A DNA stretch of 46,326 nt, from assembly GCA_009782405.1 (NCBI GenBank), contig WRJC01000023.1, positions 1-46,326 on the forward strand, read 5' to 3'. Under the pieces are notes generated by a model. That model was not told where the DNA came from. It searched no databases and saw only the letters and a list, made by a program, of their open reading frames with translations. How positions within the stretch are numbered: position 1 is the first letter of the stretch; each line of letters begins with the position of its first letter. A program made the translations under genes and the position numbers. The stretch comes from Oscillospiraceae bacterium. Its GTDB lineage: Bacteria > Bacillota_A > Clostridia > Oscillospirales > WRJC01. This document shows, piece by piece, positions 23,195 through 32,644 of the stretch.

Positions 23195-24489
23195 TTGCCG
23201 TCATCCCCATACCCGTCGTTTTCCGGAACCGATTTGTCGGCGTCGGCGATGTTTTCGCGGCTGTCGTTCGGTTTCGGCTTTTTGGGTGCTTCTATCGTTT
23301 TAGATTCGGGGTTTTCGCCGGGTTTCGGGGAATTGAGCCTCGGGGATTTTTGGGGCGAGGGGCTTTTTATTTTCGAAAACGCTTCGCTCGGCGCACTTTT
23401 GCCTGCGCCTCCGTTTTCAGGAGATTCCTCTTTTGGTTCTTTTATATCGACCTTGATGTTTTCGTCCGAAGTCATCATATACATCGCCTTGGTATAGCGC
23501 CGGGTCTGTTTCGCCTCGGAATATAGCCCCTTGCTGTATTCGAGCAGTTTTACCTTGAAGTCCTCGTCGTGGAAAAGGGCGATCGCCTCCCGTATCGAAT
23601 CCGCACGGTTGTTCACGAAATATTGGAGTATCGAATCCGCCGCCCTCACATTCTTGTAATCATCCGGCAGTATGGCCAGCTCGCCTATCTGGTCTTCTAA
23701 ATTCTGGTAAATTATGCCAAAGTCGTCCAATTGTTTTTTATACTCTTCCCTTTTTTGGTTTATTTTTATCTTTTGGTTCATTACCTTGCTGGCAAAAAAA
23801 GTGAGCTTTGACACGCTTATTCCCACCCTAACCAAAAGCACCGCAAGAAACACATAGAAAACCACGATCACAAGCCCCGCGACGGCGGCGGGCACATAGT
23901 CGAATATCAGCCCCTCGGAGGGATCTGTCCCGTATTCCGAAAGCGGGCGCACCGCGGAATCAAATCCGAAATTCGAAAGAAAATCCCCGCCCTGGCCCTT
24001 GAAAACATTTATTGCGTAAAACAACTCGTTGCCGTTTTCCGCTATGTTTTCCGCTTGGAACGCGATCCCGAAAAAGAACATCAGCGCCGTTATGACGAAC
24101 AAAAATATTTCCACGCCGATCGCCGCGCCCAGCATTATGAAAAAAACTTTCAGGGAAAACATGAAATCTTCCGCAACCGATTGCATGAATGAAGGCGGGG
24201 AAAATTTTTTGTTCAGCTCGGAGGTGATCTCGTTTGTCCTGCTTGCGATGTTTTGTTGCTTGTGAAGCAAGTCGGAAAGTGAAAAGAGCTCCTGCTTTAT
24301 TTTGTGGCATGATTTTTTCGCGCGGTTTATATATTCGTCTATCGCCCCGCAGCGGCATTTAATCGGCGAAGCGAGATGATATGCGTAGGCATCCTCATCC
24401 GAAACGGAAGTTTTTTCGATGTACATCTCGCCTTTGCAAGCCTCGCATTCGCATAAAATGTATTCCTTGTTTTCTCCGAAATATATCAA
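23188..24489 (-). CDS. Zinc-ribbon and coiled-coil membrane protein of unknown function
   Basis: About 433 residues starting at TTG 24489, chosen because AGGGGGG lies eight bases upstream; an ATG at 24519 is also in frame. A Cys cluster 'CECEAC' and, about 30 residues on, 'CRCG' form a likely N-terminal zinc site. A helical segment (about 65-110) is followed by two transmembrane regions ('FFIMLGAAIGVEIFLFVITAL' region and 'AAVAGLVIVVFYVFLAVLLV') about 80 residues apart. A cytoplasmic coiled coil ('KINQKREEYKKQLDDFG') and a Pro/Ser/Lys-rich disordered tail of about 85 residues complete it. No family was recognised. It has its own promoter and is divergent from the J-domain gene. Confidence 0.7.
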   Translation of the reverse strand: MIYFGENKEYILCECEACKGEMYIEKTSVSDEDAYAYHLASPIKCRCGAIDEYINRAKKSCHKIKQELFSLSDLLHKQQNIASRTNEITSELNKKFSPPSFMQSVAEDFMFSLKVFFIMLGAAIGVEIFLFVITALMFFFGIAFQAENIAENGNELFYAINVFKGQGGDFLSNFGFDSAVRPLSEYGTDPSEGLIFDYVPAAVAGLVIVVFYVFLAVLLVRVGISVSKLTFFASKVMNQKIKINQKREEYKKQLDDFGIIYQNLEDQIGELAILPDDYKNVRAADSILQYFVNNRADSIREAIALFHDEDFKVKLLEYSKGLYSEAKQTRRYTKAMYMMTSDENIKVDIKEPKEESPENGGAGKSAPSEAFSKIKSPSPQKSPRLNSPKPGENPESKTIEAPKKPKPNDSRENIADADKSVPENDGYGDDGNQ

Positions 24490-24531
24490 GATTACTACCC
24501 CCCTGTTTGAATAATGCATAATGCATTTACT

Positions 24532-24560
24532 ATTCTACCACACATCTTTCAAAATATCAA
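24532..24560 (-). promoter_or_regulatory. Promoter of the zinc-ribbon membrane protein
   Basis: TTGATA (24555-24560) and TAGAAT (24532-24537) on the minus strand, 17-base spacer. On the other strand a TATAAT at 24667-24672 with no clear -35 may serve the J-domain gene. Confidence 0.7.
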
Positions 24561-24704
24561 CAATTAAATCGATAAATAATCCGCTTTAAAAATACTTTAA
24601 CCGATAATTAATATCGAGTTAATACAAAAATGCTATACATAACATCGTTAGTTCAATATTTTGGTATATAATCGAAATTATTAACAGAGAAAAGAGTTTA
24701 TGCC

Positions 24705-26033
24705 ATGAATTATTACGAGCTTTTGGAAATTTCGCCTTCGGCGTCGATCGAAGTAATACGGAACGCATACAAGACGCTGGCAAAAAAATATCATCCCGAC
24801 ACCTACAAAGGCGACGGCGCCTTCGCGGAAGAGAAGATGAAGCTGCTCAACGAAGCGATATCCGTATTGGAAGACGAAGGAAAGCGCAAAGAGTACAATA
24901 CAATCAACGGCCTGACCCAATCCGGCGACTATTCCGAATACGGCAGGGCCAATATGCTGAATGTGGACGAAAACGGCGAAAGCATATTTTTTTCATATGG
25001 CGATGCAGGCGATTCGGATGATTTTGCGATGCAGGGCGGCGATGACGCATCCTACATGGACATAATAGACAATTTCATAAAAAACAGCGAACCCGGCAAA
25101 AAAAGCCGAAAAAAGGCCGAAACAGAGCAATGGGAAGGACAATCGGCAGAAACCGAACCATTTGAAAATTACCCCATAGACGACCGGGACGAACAAGAAG
25201 AATTCGCAGCCTCGCCACAAAATCATGGCGAATATGGGGTAGATTCTGCGGATGTGGATTTTGAAAGCTTTTCCGATGAAGGCGAGCCGAAAATCGTGTC
25301 CGATGGCAAAAAAAATTTCGACGGAAACAAAATTTATTGGATAGTCGTGGCATTTTTGATAACAGGGGTGATATTTTGCGGAGCCATGATTTTCCGATAC
25401 ATCGATTTTGAAAATATACAGCAGCTGTTTTCCGCCGCCAAACCCAAAACCGAAGAGACAACAGGAGAAACAACTGACGAAATCTCCGAAAGCGCCGCGA
25501 CAATACAAGACCCTTCCGAAAACGAAGGGCAACCGACCACCGCAGAAGTGGTGTTCATGACAGAAGAAACGCTTGATATCGAAAGCGAAACCGAAAAAGA
25601 AAGCGGCGAAACCACAGAGCAAACCACAGAACCGACGCAAATCCCGACGACTTCTGCAAAACCCACGCAGACCCCGACCACGAGCCCCCCGCCTCTGCCC
25701 GCCACGAACCCGCCTGCTACAAACCCGCCCGCGACTGAGCCGCCGACATTGCCTCCCACTTTGCCGCCCACCATGCCGCCTCCGCCTCCCGCCACAGAAG
25801 CTCCCACGGAACCGCCCACCGACGAACCCCCCGCTACCGAACCCCCCGAAGAGCCTCCCGCCACGGAAGCCCCCACGGAAACCACCGTCGTTGAAGCCCC
25901 CACGGAAACTCCCACGGAACCTCCGCCGGCTCAAAGCGAGGAATCCGAAGAAGAGCTTACCGAAACCCCTGCTTCCGAAACGGAATCCGATACCGTTGAC
26001 CCGGGCGAACACGAGGCAGACGAAGAACGCTAA
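24705..26033 (+). CDS. Membrane-anchored J-domain protein with Pro/Thr-rich outer tail
   Basis: 442 residues. A complete N-terminal J domain (2-65) carries the HPD motif at 30-32 ('KKYHPDTYKG'). This motif stimulates the ATPase of DnaK-type Hsp70. An acidic disordered stretch (about 75-205) leads to one transmembrane helix (about 209-232). About 210 residues of Thr/Glu/Pro-rich low complexity follow, with repeats such as 'PPATEPP' and 'PTETPTEPP'. With the J domain inside, the tail would face outward, resembling a wall-spanning spacer. It lacks the Gly/Phe and zinc-finger regions of DnaJ, so it is a specialised J-protein. Its last codons overlap the convergent GNAT gene by four bases. Confidence 0.85.
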   Translation: MNYYELLEISPSASIEVIRNAYKTLAKKYHPDTYKGDGAFAEEKMKLLNEAISVLEDEGKRKEYNTINGLTQSGDYSEYGRANMLNVDENGESIFFSYGDAGDSDDFAMQGGDDASYMDIIDNFIKNSEPGKKSRKKAETEQWEGQSAETEPFENYPIDDRDEQEEFAASPQNHGEYGVDSADVDFESFSDEGEPKIVSDGKKNFDGNKIYWIVVAFLITGVIFCGAMIFRYIDFENIQQLFSAAKPKTEETTGETTDEISESAATIQDPSENEGQPTTAEVVFMTEETLDIESETEKESGETTEQTTEPTQIPTTSAKPTQTPTTSPPPLPATNPPATNPPATEPPTLPPTLPPTMPPPPPATEAPTEPPTDEPPATEPPEEPPATEAPTETTVVEAPTETPTEPPPAQSEESEEELTETPASETESDTVDPGEHEADEER

Positions 26034-26812
26034 AAAACCGCGCACTGACTTGGCGTGTATACGCGCCGAAACGCGCAAGGAGCAAATCCGCAGGATTTGG
26101 CGAGATTTTCCGATATTTCGCCGTCGGCGAAAGAATAATAGGAGATTTTCCCCTCATTTGCATTTTTATCTGCAAAAAAATTCAGCAGCGCCTTTCCGCA
26201 ACCTTTCCCCCTGTGTTTTTCGCCCACGTAGATATATGAAACATCCCTGATGTTTTCCGCGATCGCATAATAGGCGAGATAGCCGGAGAGGCCGCCTTCT
26301 TTTCCATATGCGCCGATTATGGCGCAGTCGCCGTAAATTTTTTCCTGCACGAAACTGCGAAAAAGCGCATTTAGATAGCAATGCGGCTCCCCGTCAAAAG
26401 TTTTGCGCCGATTTCTTTCGCTTTTCGACATCGGCGCAAACTTCAACCCGGCGCCGTTTTGTATTTTCGGCCCGCCGACGCGGTAAAAGCTTTGCCGAAA
26501 TTCCCCGGTTCCCCGATCTCCATGGCAGATTATTTCGCAGGGTCTTTGGCGGCATACCAAATCCCCGAATTTATCCGGGTTTTTTGAATTGATCGATACA
26601 TAGGTTTCTTCGGGGTTCCCGGCTTCGCGGTAGGCCATGCCAAATTCGGGGTTTTTCCCGCTGTTTTCGCGGCTATCCGAATATGCCTCCATAAATTCGT
26701 ATACAGGCCGCTTGCAGAGCGCATTTTCGGCCAAGACATATGCCTCCAATGCGAAATCGAGATTGTTTTTCAAAATGGCGGCAAGCTCGCTTGCCGATAC
26801 GGGTTTTAGCAT
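26030..26812 (-). CDS. GNAT-family acetyltransferase-like protein
   Basis: 260 residues. The C-terminal half holds a GNAT fold: acetyl-CoA loop 'VGEKHRGKGCGKALL' (196-210), preceded by 'GYLAYYAIAENIRDVSYIYV' strands and followed by 'SENLAKSCGF'. The N-terminal half (about 1-120) is distinct, with several Cys residues, and was not recognised. The ATG follows the upstream stop codon directly (TAA-ATG). Its ribosome site GGAGG lies in the last codons of the beta-propeller gene, so the two are translationally coupled. Substrate unknown. Confidence 0.8.
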   Translation of the reverse strand: MLKPVSASELAAILKNNLDFALEAYVLAENALCKRPVYEFMEAYSDSRENSGKNPEFGMAYREAGNPEETYVSINSKNPDKFGDLVCRQRPCEIICHGDRGTGEFRQSFYRVGGPKIQNGAGLKFAPMSKSERNRRKTFDGEPHCYLNALFRSFVQEKIYGDCAIIGAYGKEGGLSGYLAYYAIAENIRDVSYIYVGEKHRGKGCGKALLNFFADKNANEGKISYYSFADGEISENLAKSCGFAPCAFRRVYTPSQCAVF

Positions 26813-28123
26813 TTATTCCTCCGTCCAGTCCATATTCAGCGTTTTGAGCGTGTTCCTGCCGCTTTCCCTGCCGTATATGGCCACGTTTTTTCCATCGGGC
26901 GAAAACGAAAAATCGTAGATTTCGCTGTAAAGGCAAGAATATATCAATTTTTTCGTGCGTATTTCGATGACGCTGATTTTCACAAGGTTCCCATTGTGGG
27001 ACAAAGCGGCGAGAAGCGTCCCGTTCGGGCTTATGTCCACGTCGAAATAATACACCTGCGACCTCATCACGTCGTTCATTTTCCTTTCGTTGACGTTGAA
27101 ATGCCCGCACCGGAAAGAAGTCGGGTTGGCGCCCGAAGTCGAAGAAAAATAATAGAAAATCAAGTCGTCGTCCATAAACAAAAAATCGCCGCATTCGAGC
27201 GTCGCAAGCTGCTCGTTCCCGCCGGGGGAAGTGGTCGTCACCCCCGCATTTTTCACGTTTTCGTCGGCATACAGCTTATAAAATATTCGCGAGCCGTCGC
27301 TTGACCAGAAAGGGTAGCGAACCGTGATTTTCACGCCGTTGGCGTTGACAGTCGCGGATATGAGTTCTTTCAGGTCAAAATTGTTGATTTCAGCCGCCGC
27401 GTCCGCCCCATTCAGGTTTTCGATGAAAAAACCTTCTTCGGCGGCGAGGGCGAGCATTTCTTTGTTTGGGGACAGAGCTGAATGATAAACGGCATAATTT
27501 GGCGGGTATGCGTAATTGGCCGCCATTTTCATGTTTTCGACATCAAAAAGAAATGCCGTTTTGGCGTTTGACATAAAAAAAGTCCCGTCGTCGAAATCAG
27601 TGAATATATAATCGCCGCTTTGCACGCTCTCAAGCAGATCATACCGAGCCGAAAGCGCCCGCCCGTAGACTTCGACGTCGCCTTTCGCGTTGAAATGGCC
27701 ATCGGAGCCGTCGCTTTCCGCCAAGTTTTTTATCGCCGCTATCTGCAAGCGCGTCTCGTATTGTTTGGGCTCTTCCGGCTGCCCGTTTTGGCTTGCGTTT
27801 ATTATTTCGGCGCGGTAGGAGCAAAATAAAACCAATTCCCCGCTGTTTGAAACCTTGGCTGAAATCGGGGTGAGGGTGCCAAATTCCGTGTTTTTCAGTT
27901 CCGAAATGTCGATCGTGTTTTCCTGGACGGTATAATTTTTGTTTTTCGCGTTTTTTTCGCCCGAAGCCAAATTGACGCCCGCCGCCGAAGCCCTGCCATT
28001 GAACGAATAATTTTCGGCGAGTTCATATACCAGCGGAGCCACCATTATAGCCGTTGTTATGACTATTATATAGAAAAGCAATCCGACAATCCTGTTTTCC
28101 GTTTTGTTTTCCGAATCCTGCAT
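26813..28123 (-). CDS. Membrane-anchored beta-propeller (PD40/WD40-like) protein
   Basis: 436 residues from the ATG at 28123, with GGGGG eight bases upstream. A signal-anchor helix (about 15-35, 'IVGLLFYIIVITTAIMVAPLV') is followed by an outer domain of repeated beta strands. Phrases such as 'HSALSPNKEMLALAAEEGF', 'PFWSSDGSRIFY', 'VDISPNGTLLAALSHNGN' and 'DFSFSPDGKNVAIYG' are typical of PD40/WD40-like propeller blades (S.DG..L). Such domains bind ligands or act as docking platforms. It has its own strong promoter and is coupled to the GNAT gene. Function unknown. Confidence 0.78.
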   Translation of the reverse strand: MQDSENKTENRIVGLLFYIIVITTAIMVAPLVYELAENYSFNGRASAAGVNLASGEKNAKNKNYTVQENTIDISELKNTEFGTLTPISAKVSNSGELVLFCSYRAEIINASQNGQPEEPKQYETRLQIAAIKNLAESDGSDGHFNAKGDVEVYGRALSARYDLLESVQSGDYIFTDFDDGTFFMSNAKTAFLFDVENMKMAANYAYPPNYAVYHSALSPNKEMLALAAEEGFFIENLNGADAAAEINNFDLKELISATVNANGVKITVRYPFWSSDGSRIFYKLYADENVKNAGVTTTSPGGNEQLATLECGDFLFMDDDLIFYYFSSTSGANPTSFRCGHFNVNERKMNDVMRSQVYYFDVDISPNGTLLAALSHNGNLVKISVIEIRTKKLIYSCLYSEIYDFSFSPDGKNVAIYGRESGRNTLKTLNMDWTEE

Positions 28124-28162
28124 ATCGATTTCCCCCAAAACATAATAATCGCCGTATCATAT

Positions 28163-28191
28163 ATTATATGGCATTTTTTGCCGTATGTCAA
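28163..28191 (-). promoter_or_regulatory. Promoter of the beta-propeller/GNAT operon
   Basis: Perfect TTGACA (28186-28191) and TATAAT (28163-28168) on the minus strand, 17-base spacer. The spacer and its edges contain GGCA...TGCC, a small inverted repeat. Confidence 0.88.
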
Positions 28192-28240
28192 TGCCATGCA
28201 ATGTAAAGGACAAATTTTTTTGCATTTTTGTTATTTCCCC

Positions 28241-28269
28241 TTGATTTATGTTGATTTTTCTGATAGAAT
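28241..28269 (+). promoter_or_regulatory. Promoter of the alpha-mannosidase gene
   Basis: TTGATT (28241-28246) and TAGAAT (28264-28269), 17-base spacer, about 64 bases before the predicted leader joins the coding region. Confidence 0.75.
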
Positions 28270-28339
28270 GGTAATCGGAAAAAGAATCCCTAAAATCAAT
28301 TTGCAATCAATTTAAACGAAAATTCAGGAGGATTTGGTT

Positions 28340-31162
28340 ATGGCATTGTCAATTGCGGATAAACTCGCTTTTTTGAAAAGCAAAACTCCCGGCAACTACT
28401 ACGCCTCGCGCACCGTAAGCCAAGTGGGCTACGCCCTCAAGCTGTCGGCTGTGGAGGGCGGGAAATTCGACGCCGAAATCGAAGCGGTCATGGATTTTTT
28501 GCTCGACGACGTGGCTAAAAACGCGGCGATAACCGACCCGGCCGCCAGAGAAGCCGAAAAAAAGCTCGAATTCATGTCCGGCCTCGCCAAAAAGACCAAG
28601 GTCATCTGCGTTTCCCACGCGCATATCGATATGAACTGGATGTGGGGCTATCAGGAGACCGCGGCGGTCACGGTGGATACTTTCAGGACTGTTCTGAATT
28701 TGATGGACGAATATCCCGATTTCACCTTCTCCCAATCGCAGGCCTCGGTGTACAAGATAATCGAGGATCACGACCCGGCCATGATCGACGAGATAAAGGC
28801 GCGCGTCAAGGAGGGCAGATGGGAAGTGACCGCTTCGACCTGGGTCGAGACGGACAAGAATATGCCCAACGGCGAATCGCTGGCCCGCCACATCCTGTAC
28901 ACGAAGAGATATCTCTCGAATCTGCTCGACATCAAGGCGGACTCCATGCAGCTCGATTTCGAGCCCGACACTTTCGGGCACAACTGGAGCGTTCCGGAGA
29001 TTTTAAACAAAGGCGGGGTCAAATACTACTATCACTGCCGCGCCTTCGACGACGAATCCTCGTATCGCTGGCAGTCCAGAAACGGCTCCGAAATTTTGGT
29101 CTGGAAAGACCCGTGGTGGTACAACTCCGACATCAACCACGACACCTTCTTCGAAATGCCCAATTTCGCGAACAAATACGGCATCGACGTGATACTCAAA
29201 GTCTACGGCGTAGGCGACCACGGCGGCGGCCCGACCCGGCGCGATGTGGAGACGATCGCCGACATGATGACCTGGCCGGTGATGCCGGAAATAAAATTTG
29301 GCACATACCACGAATTCTTCAAGCTGTACGAGGCGCACAAGGACAAGCTTCCCGTGGTGAACAAGGAGCTCAACTTCGTGTTCACGGGCTGCTACACCTC
29401 GCAGAGCAGGATAAAGACCTCCAACAGGATCTCCGAGGACAGGCTGTATGAGGCCGAGGCGTTCTGCGCGGCGGCGGCCGTGCTTTCAGGCAAGCCGTAC
29501 TCGAACAGCTTCGCCGACGCCTGGAAAAAGGTTCTGTTCAACCATTTCCACGACATAATCACCGGTTCGGGCGTTATCGACACGAGGGAATACGCCATGG
29601 GGCAGTTCCAGCAGGTGCTCGCCACCGCCCAGACAAACACCACGAACGCGCTCAGGGCGATCACCTCAAGGATAGACACATCGTCCATAGCGGTCGAATA
29701 CGACAAAAACTCGATCGCCGAGGGCGGCGGGGTAGGCTACGCGGTGGACAACTACGCGATGGGCTCCGGCCAGGGCTTCAAATTCCCGCAGACCGAGAGG
29801 GGCAACGGAAAGGTCAGGATATTCCACCTGTTCAACGCCACGGAATTTGAGCGCGAGGCCCCGGCGGAAATAACGGTATGGGACTGGAACTATGAGATAG
29901 GCCGCCTCTCCGTCAAGGATTCGGCGGGAGTTGCGGCCCCCTGGAAGCTCACGCAGGGGCAGGGCGGCTATTGGGGGCACAATTTCTTCAAGATCGCCTT
30001 CATGGCCAAAATCCCCGCCATGGGATATGCGACCTATGTGCTCACCGAAGAGCCGAGGGGTGCCATCAACATCGGCGCAAGTTCGGGCAACCGCAGCGAC
30101 TATTATTCCGACGACGACATCGTGCTCGAAAACGACAAGATCAAGGCCGTGTTCAGCCACAACATGACGCTAAAAACGCTCACCGACAAAAAAACCGGCA
30201 AAGAAGCCTGCGGCGGGCAAGGGTTCGCCGGTCTTCGCTATATCCAGGAGGACGACGTGAACGGCATGACCTCGTGGAGAGTGGGCCCGCAGATGAAAGT
30301 CGAGGAGCTCAACCGCGTTTACAACGCGAGGGTCTACGACCAGAACCTCGGCGGCATCCGCAAATGGGTGCAGTACGACATAAAATTCAGAAACTCGAAG
30401 GCGAACGTCAAGGTGTCCCTTGACGACAACAGCAGCACTCTGCGCTTCGACATCATGGCCGACTGGCACGAAGTGGGAAGGCGCGGCGAGGGCATACCGC
30501 AGCTGAACTTCTTCGTCCGCCTGAACGGCGATACAAAAAAATACAGGTACGACATACCATTTGCCACAATCGACAGGGACGAAAACAACATCGACATGCC
30601 CGGCAACAGCTTCGCGGTGTCGCTGCCCGGCTCAAACAATGAGGCTCCCGTGATGGTGGTGACCGACACGAAATACGGCTTCAGGACCGTGGACAATTCT
30701 ATAGCGGTCGATCTGATCCGCTCTTCGTTCGACCCGGATCCGTACCCCGAATACGGCATACACCACATAGCCGTCGGCGTGGCGATCCCCGGCGACCTTC
30801 AGAACCAGACGCTGTCGAAGATAAGGGACGAGTTCGTCCACCCGGCCGCGTTCATCTCCGGCACGAAGCACGGCGGCAGCCTGCCGCTCGACGCCGGGCT
30901 GTTCGCTCTCTCCGGCGACGTGATTTTGTCGGCTGTGAAGAGCGCGGAGGAGTCCGCAGACGGCAAGACCATGATAGTTCGCCTCTACGACGCGAACGGC
31001 AAGGGTTCGAAAGCCACCTTGGACTTTTCCAGGTGCATCGCGAAAGCCTGCGTGGTCGATATAAACGAGACATTCCAAAAGGAAATAGCGGTTTCCGGGG
31101 ACTCGGTAATATTCGAGGTCGGGGCTTATGAAGTGGTGACAATCGCGGTAGAATTCAAATAG
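28340..31162 (+). CDS. GH38 alpha-mannosidase
   Basis: 940 residues from the ATG at 28340, with AGGAGG eight bases upstream. Family 38 retaining enzymes remove alpha-mannose from glycans and use a Zn2+. The N-terminal catalytic domain shows 'SHAHIDMNWMWGY' with Zn ligands His 95 and Asp 97. The nucleophile Asp 210 lies in 'LDFEPDTFGHNW', and 'NHFHDIITGSG' (about 401-411) is conserved. The helical middle domain and C-terminal beta domains follow. There is no signal peptide, so it is cytoplasmic and probably acts on imported oligosaccharides. A 30-base palindrome follows the gene. Part of a second copy of its 3' end survives at 35418-35564. Confidence 0.93.
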   Translation: MALSIADKLAFLKSKTPGNYYASRTVSQVGYALKLSAVEGGKFDAEIEAVMDFLLDDVAKNAAITDPAAREAEKKLEFMSGLAKKTKVICVSHAHIDMNWMWGYQETAAVTVDTFRTVLNLMDEYPDFTFSQSQASVYKIIEDHDPAMIDEIKARVKEGRWEVTASTWVETDKNMPNGESLARHILYTKRYLSNLLDIKADSMQLDFEPDTFGHNWSVPEILNKGGVKYYYHCRAFDDESSYRWQSRNGSEILVWKDPWWYNSDINHDTFFEMPNFANKYGIDVILKVYGVGDHGGGPTRRDVETIADMMTWPVMPEIKFGTYHEFFKLYEAHKDKLPVVNKELNFVFTGCYTSQSRIKTSNRISEDRLYEAEAFCAAAAVLSGKPYSNSFADAWKKVLFNHFHDIITGSGVIDTREYAMGQFQQVLATAQTNTTNALRAITSRIDTSSIAVEYDKNSIAEGGGVGYAVDNYAMGSGQGFKFPQTERGNGKVRIFHLFNATEFEREAPAEITVWDWNYEIGRLSVKDSAGVAAPWKLTQGQGGYWGHNFFKIAFMAKIPAMGYATYVLTEEPRGAINIGASSGNRSDYYSDDDIVLENDKIKAVFSHNMTLKTLTDKKTGKEACGGQGFAGLRYIQEDDVNGMTSWRVGPQMKVEELNRVYNARVYDQNLGGIRKWVQYDIKFRNSKANVKVSLDDNSSTLRFDIMADWHEVGRRGEGIPQLNFFVRLNGDTKKYRYDIPFATIDRDENNIDMPGNSFAVSLPGSNNEAPVMVVTDTKYGFRTVDNSIAVDLIRSSFDPDPYPEYGIHHIAVGVAIPGDLQNQTLSKIRDEFVHPAAFISGTKHGGSLPLDAGLFALSGDVILSAVKSAEESADGKTMIVRLYDANGKGSKATLDFSRCIAKACVVDINETFQKEIAVSGDSVIFEVGAYEVVTIAVEFK

Positions 31163-31190
31163 CGCATATTTTGGATTTGGAACAGCGCAC

Positions 31191-31220
31191 AAGGGGCGGA
31201 TGATCGATCATCCGCCCCTT
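31191..31220 (+). terminator. 30-bp perfect palindrome after the alpha-mannosidase gene
   Basis: Two 15-base arms (AAGGGGCGGATGATC and its complement) meet with no unpaired loop. It lies 28 bases after the stop codon. There is only a short T-run, so it may work as a bidirectional terminator or an mRNA-stabilising hairpin. A copy is at 35592-35619. Confidence 0.75.
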
Positions 31221-31252
31221 TGCGTGCCTTGGAATGTCGAGGGCGGCGTTCC

Positions 31253-32644
31253 CTACTCAAATTCCACGTCAAAATTGCCGTACTGGTAAATTAGGATCTC
31301 GACCAACGCCAATTTCACGTTTTCGGCATTTTCATCGAATCCCGTTATCAAGCTGCCCGCCACTCTCCCATATCTGCCGTCCCAGCCATACCATGGCATA
31401 TCTTCCGTCAAATCGCCGCAGATGAACTGCGCCCAGCCGATACTGTATTCCCGGTTTTCGACAGCCTGCGCGTATTCCGGCGTCCCCTGCGCCGGCTCCC
31501 ATGTGACGGCTCCGTTTATTTCGCCGTTTTCGCCATATTTGAATTTTAACGTCGAATTGTCCTCGAAATATAGTCTGTCCCCTTCGCGGCTTATCGACGT
31601 GATTCTATAGATATATTGCCCGACGGCTATCTCAATGTCGATTTCAAGCGTTTCGCCGTCTTTTGGCACGGGCAGCTCGAATATGTCAAACGGGTAATGC
31701 ACCGGCAAGCCGATGGGAGCCGTGACGGACATAAACGAATCCGGCTGTTTTCCGTAATATAGCTCCAATCTGTCGGATTTGAATCCCTTTATTCCATCTG
31801 CGTTTTTATGGAACCCTACGCTGAATCCATTGTGGAAAAACCTTTCCGCACCCCCGTCCAGCAGATCAAACGGATTTCCGCCATTATCATAGGCAAAACT
31901 GTGAAATCGCGACATCGCCCCTGAAAACCTGTAATTTTCGGGCTTTATGCTTGCGCCGTAAATACCGGTGAAATACATGGTTTCCGAACCTTTTACCTTT
32001 TGCACGGCGAGCGTGACCCCGTTGTTTTCCTTTGAGAACGCGACCTCGCCGCTTATCTCTTTGAGCGAGACCCCGGCCAAACTTCCGTATAAATCCAGAT
32101 CAAATGCATCTATATCCGGAAAATCCCTGTAAGTCAAAAAAAACGCTTTGGCGTCATGCGTGATCGCCCTATCTAAGACTTCCGCTTCAAAAATCATTTC
32201 CCCGCCGCTATGCGCCGATATCACGAGCGGGTCGATCCAGCTTGCGGGATAGCTGTCTTTTGTGGTCATATATATATTCAGGTCGGTTTTTCCGCCTTGC
32301 GTGACCTTGGATATATATTCGATTTTCATGATCCCGTATTCCGTTTCTATCTCAAAAGGTTCCTCAATCCCGTAATAGGTTATGCTTGCGTCGTCTGTCA
32401 GCCCGATTCCGGGGACAAAGAACAGTCCGCTGAGAAACGCTATGACGGTTTGTATGTTTATCAGCCCGGCCACCAGCAAAACTGCCGCCGCCGTCGCGAT
32501 TATCTTCGCCGGCTTGAATGATTTGAAAATCGCCTTTTTGTTTTTTTGATTATATTTTTGCATGATATCGACCAATATTTGCTCTTTCAGCTCCGCGCTC
32601 GGTTTCATTTTGTCCCATGCGCCCGCTATTTTTTCATTTTTCAT
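31253..32644 (-). CDS. Probable membrane anti-sigma factor paired with the ECF sigma gene
   Basis: 463 residues. A short cytoplasmic N-terminus (about 1-46, 'MKPSAELKEQILVDIMQKYN') is followed by a hydrophobic membrane segment (about 47-78). A large outer domain of about 380 residues has 'TDDASITYYGIEEPFEIETEYG' near its start, like the DUF4179 proteins found beside ECF sigma genes in Bacillota. Its first codons overlap the sigma-factor stop by 11 bases, so the two are translated together. No enzyme motif was seen in the outer domain. The anti-sigma role is inferred from this arrangement. Confidence 0.72.
   Translation of the reverse strand: MKNEKIAGAWDKMKPSAELKEQILVDIMQKYNQKNKKAIFKSFKPAKIIATAAAVLLVAGLINIQTVIAFLSGLFFVPGIGLTDDASITYYGIEEPFEIETEYGIMKIEYISKVTQGGKTDLNIYMTTKDSYPASWIDPLVISAHSGGEMIFEAEVLDRAITHDAKAFFLTYRDFPDIDAFDLDLYGSLAGVSLKEISGEVAFSKENNGVTLAVQKVKGSETMYFTGIYGASIKPENYRFSGAMSRFHSFAYDNGGNPFDLLDGGAERFFHNGFSVGFHKNADGIKGFKSDRLELYYGKQPDSFMSVTAPIGLPVHYPFDIFELPVPKDGETLEIDIEIAVGQYIYRITSISREGDRLYFEDNSTLKFKYGENGEINGAVTWEPAQGTPEYAQAVENREYSIGWAQFICGDLTEDMPWYGWDGRYGRVAGSLITGFDENAENVKLALVEILIYQYGNFDVEFE

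Noticed and set aside
24993..26078. A 361-codon Gly/Arg-rich frame on the minus strand
   Set aside because: It mirrors the Pro/Thr-rich tail of the J-domain protein and has no independent support.
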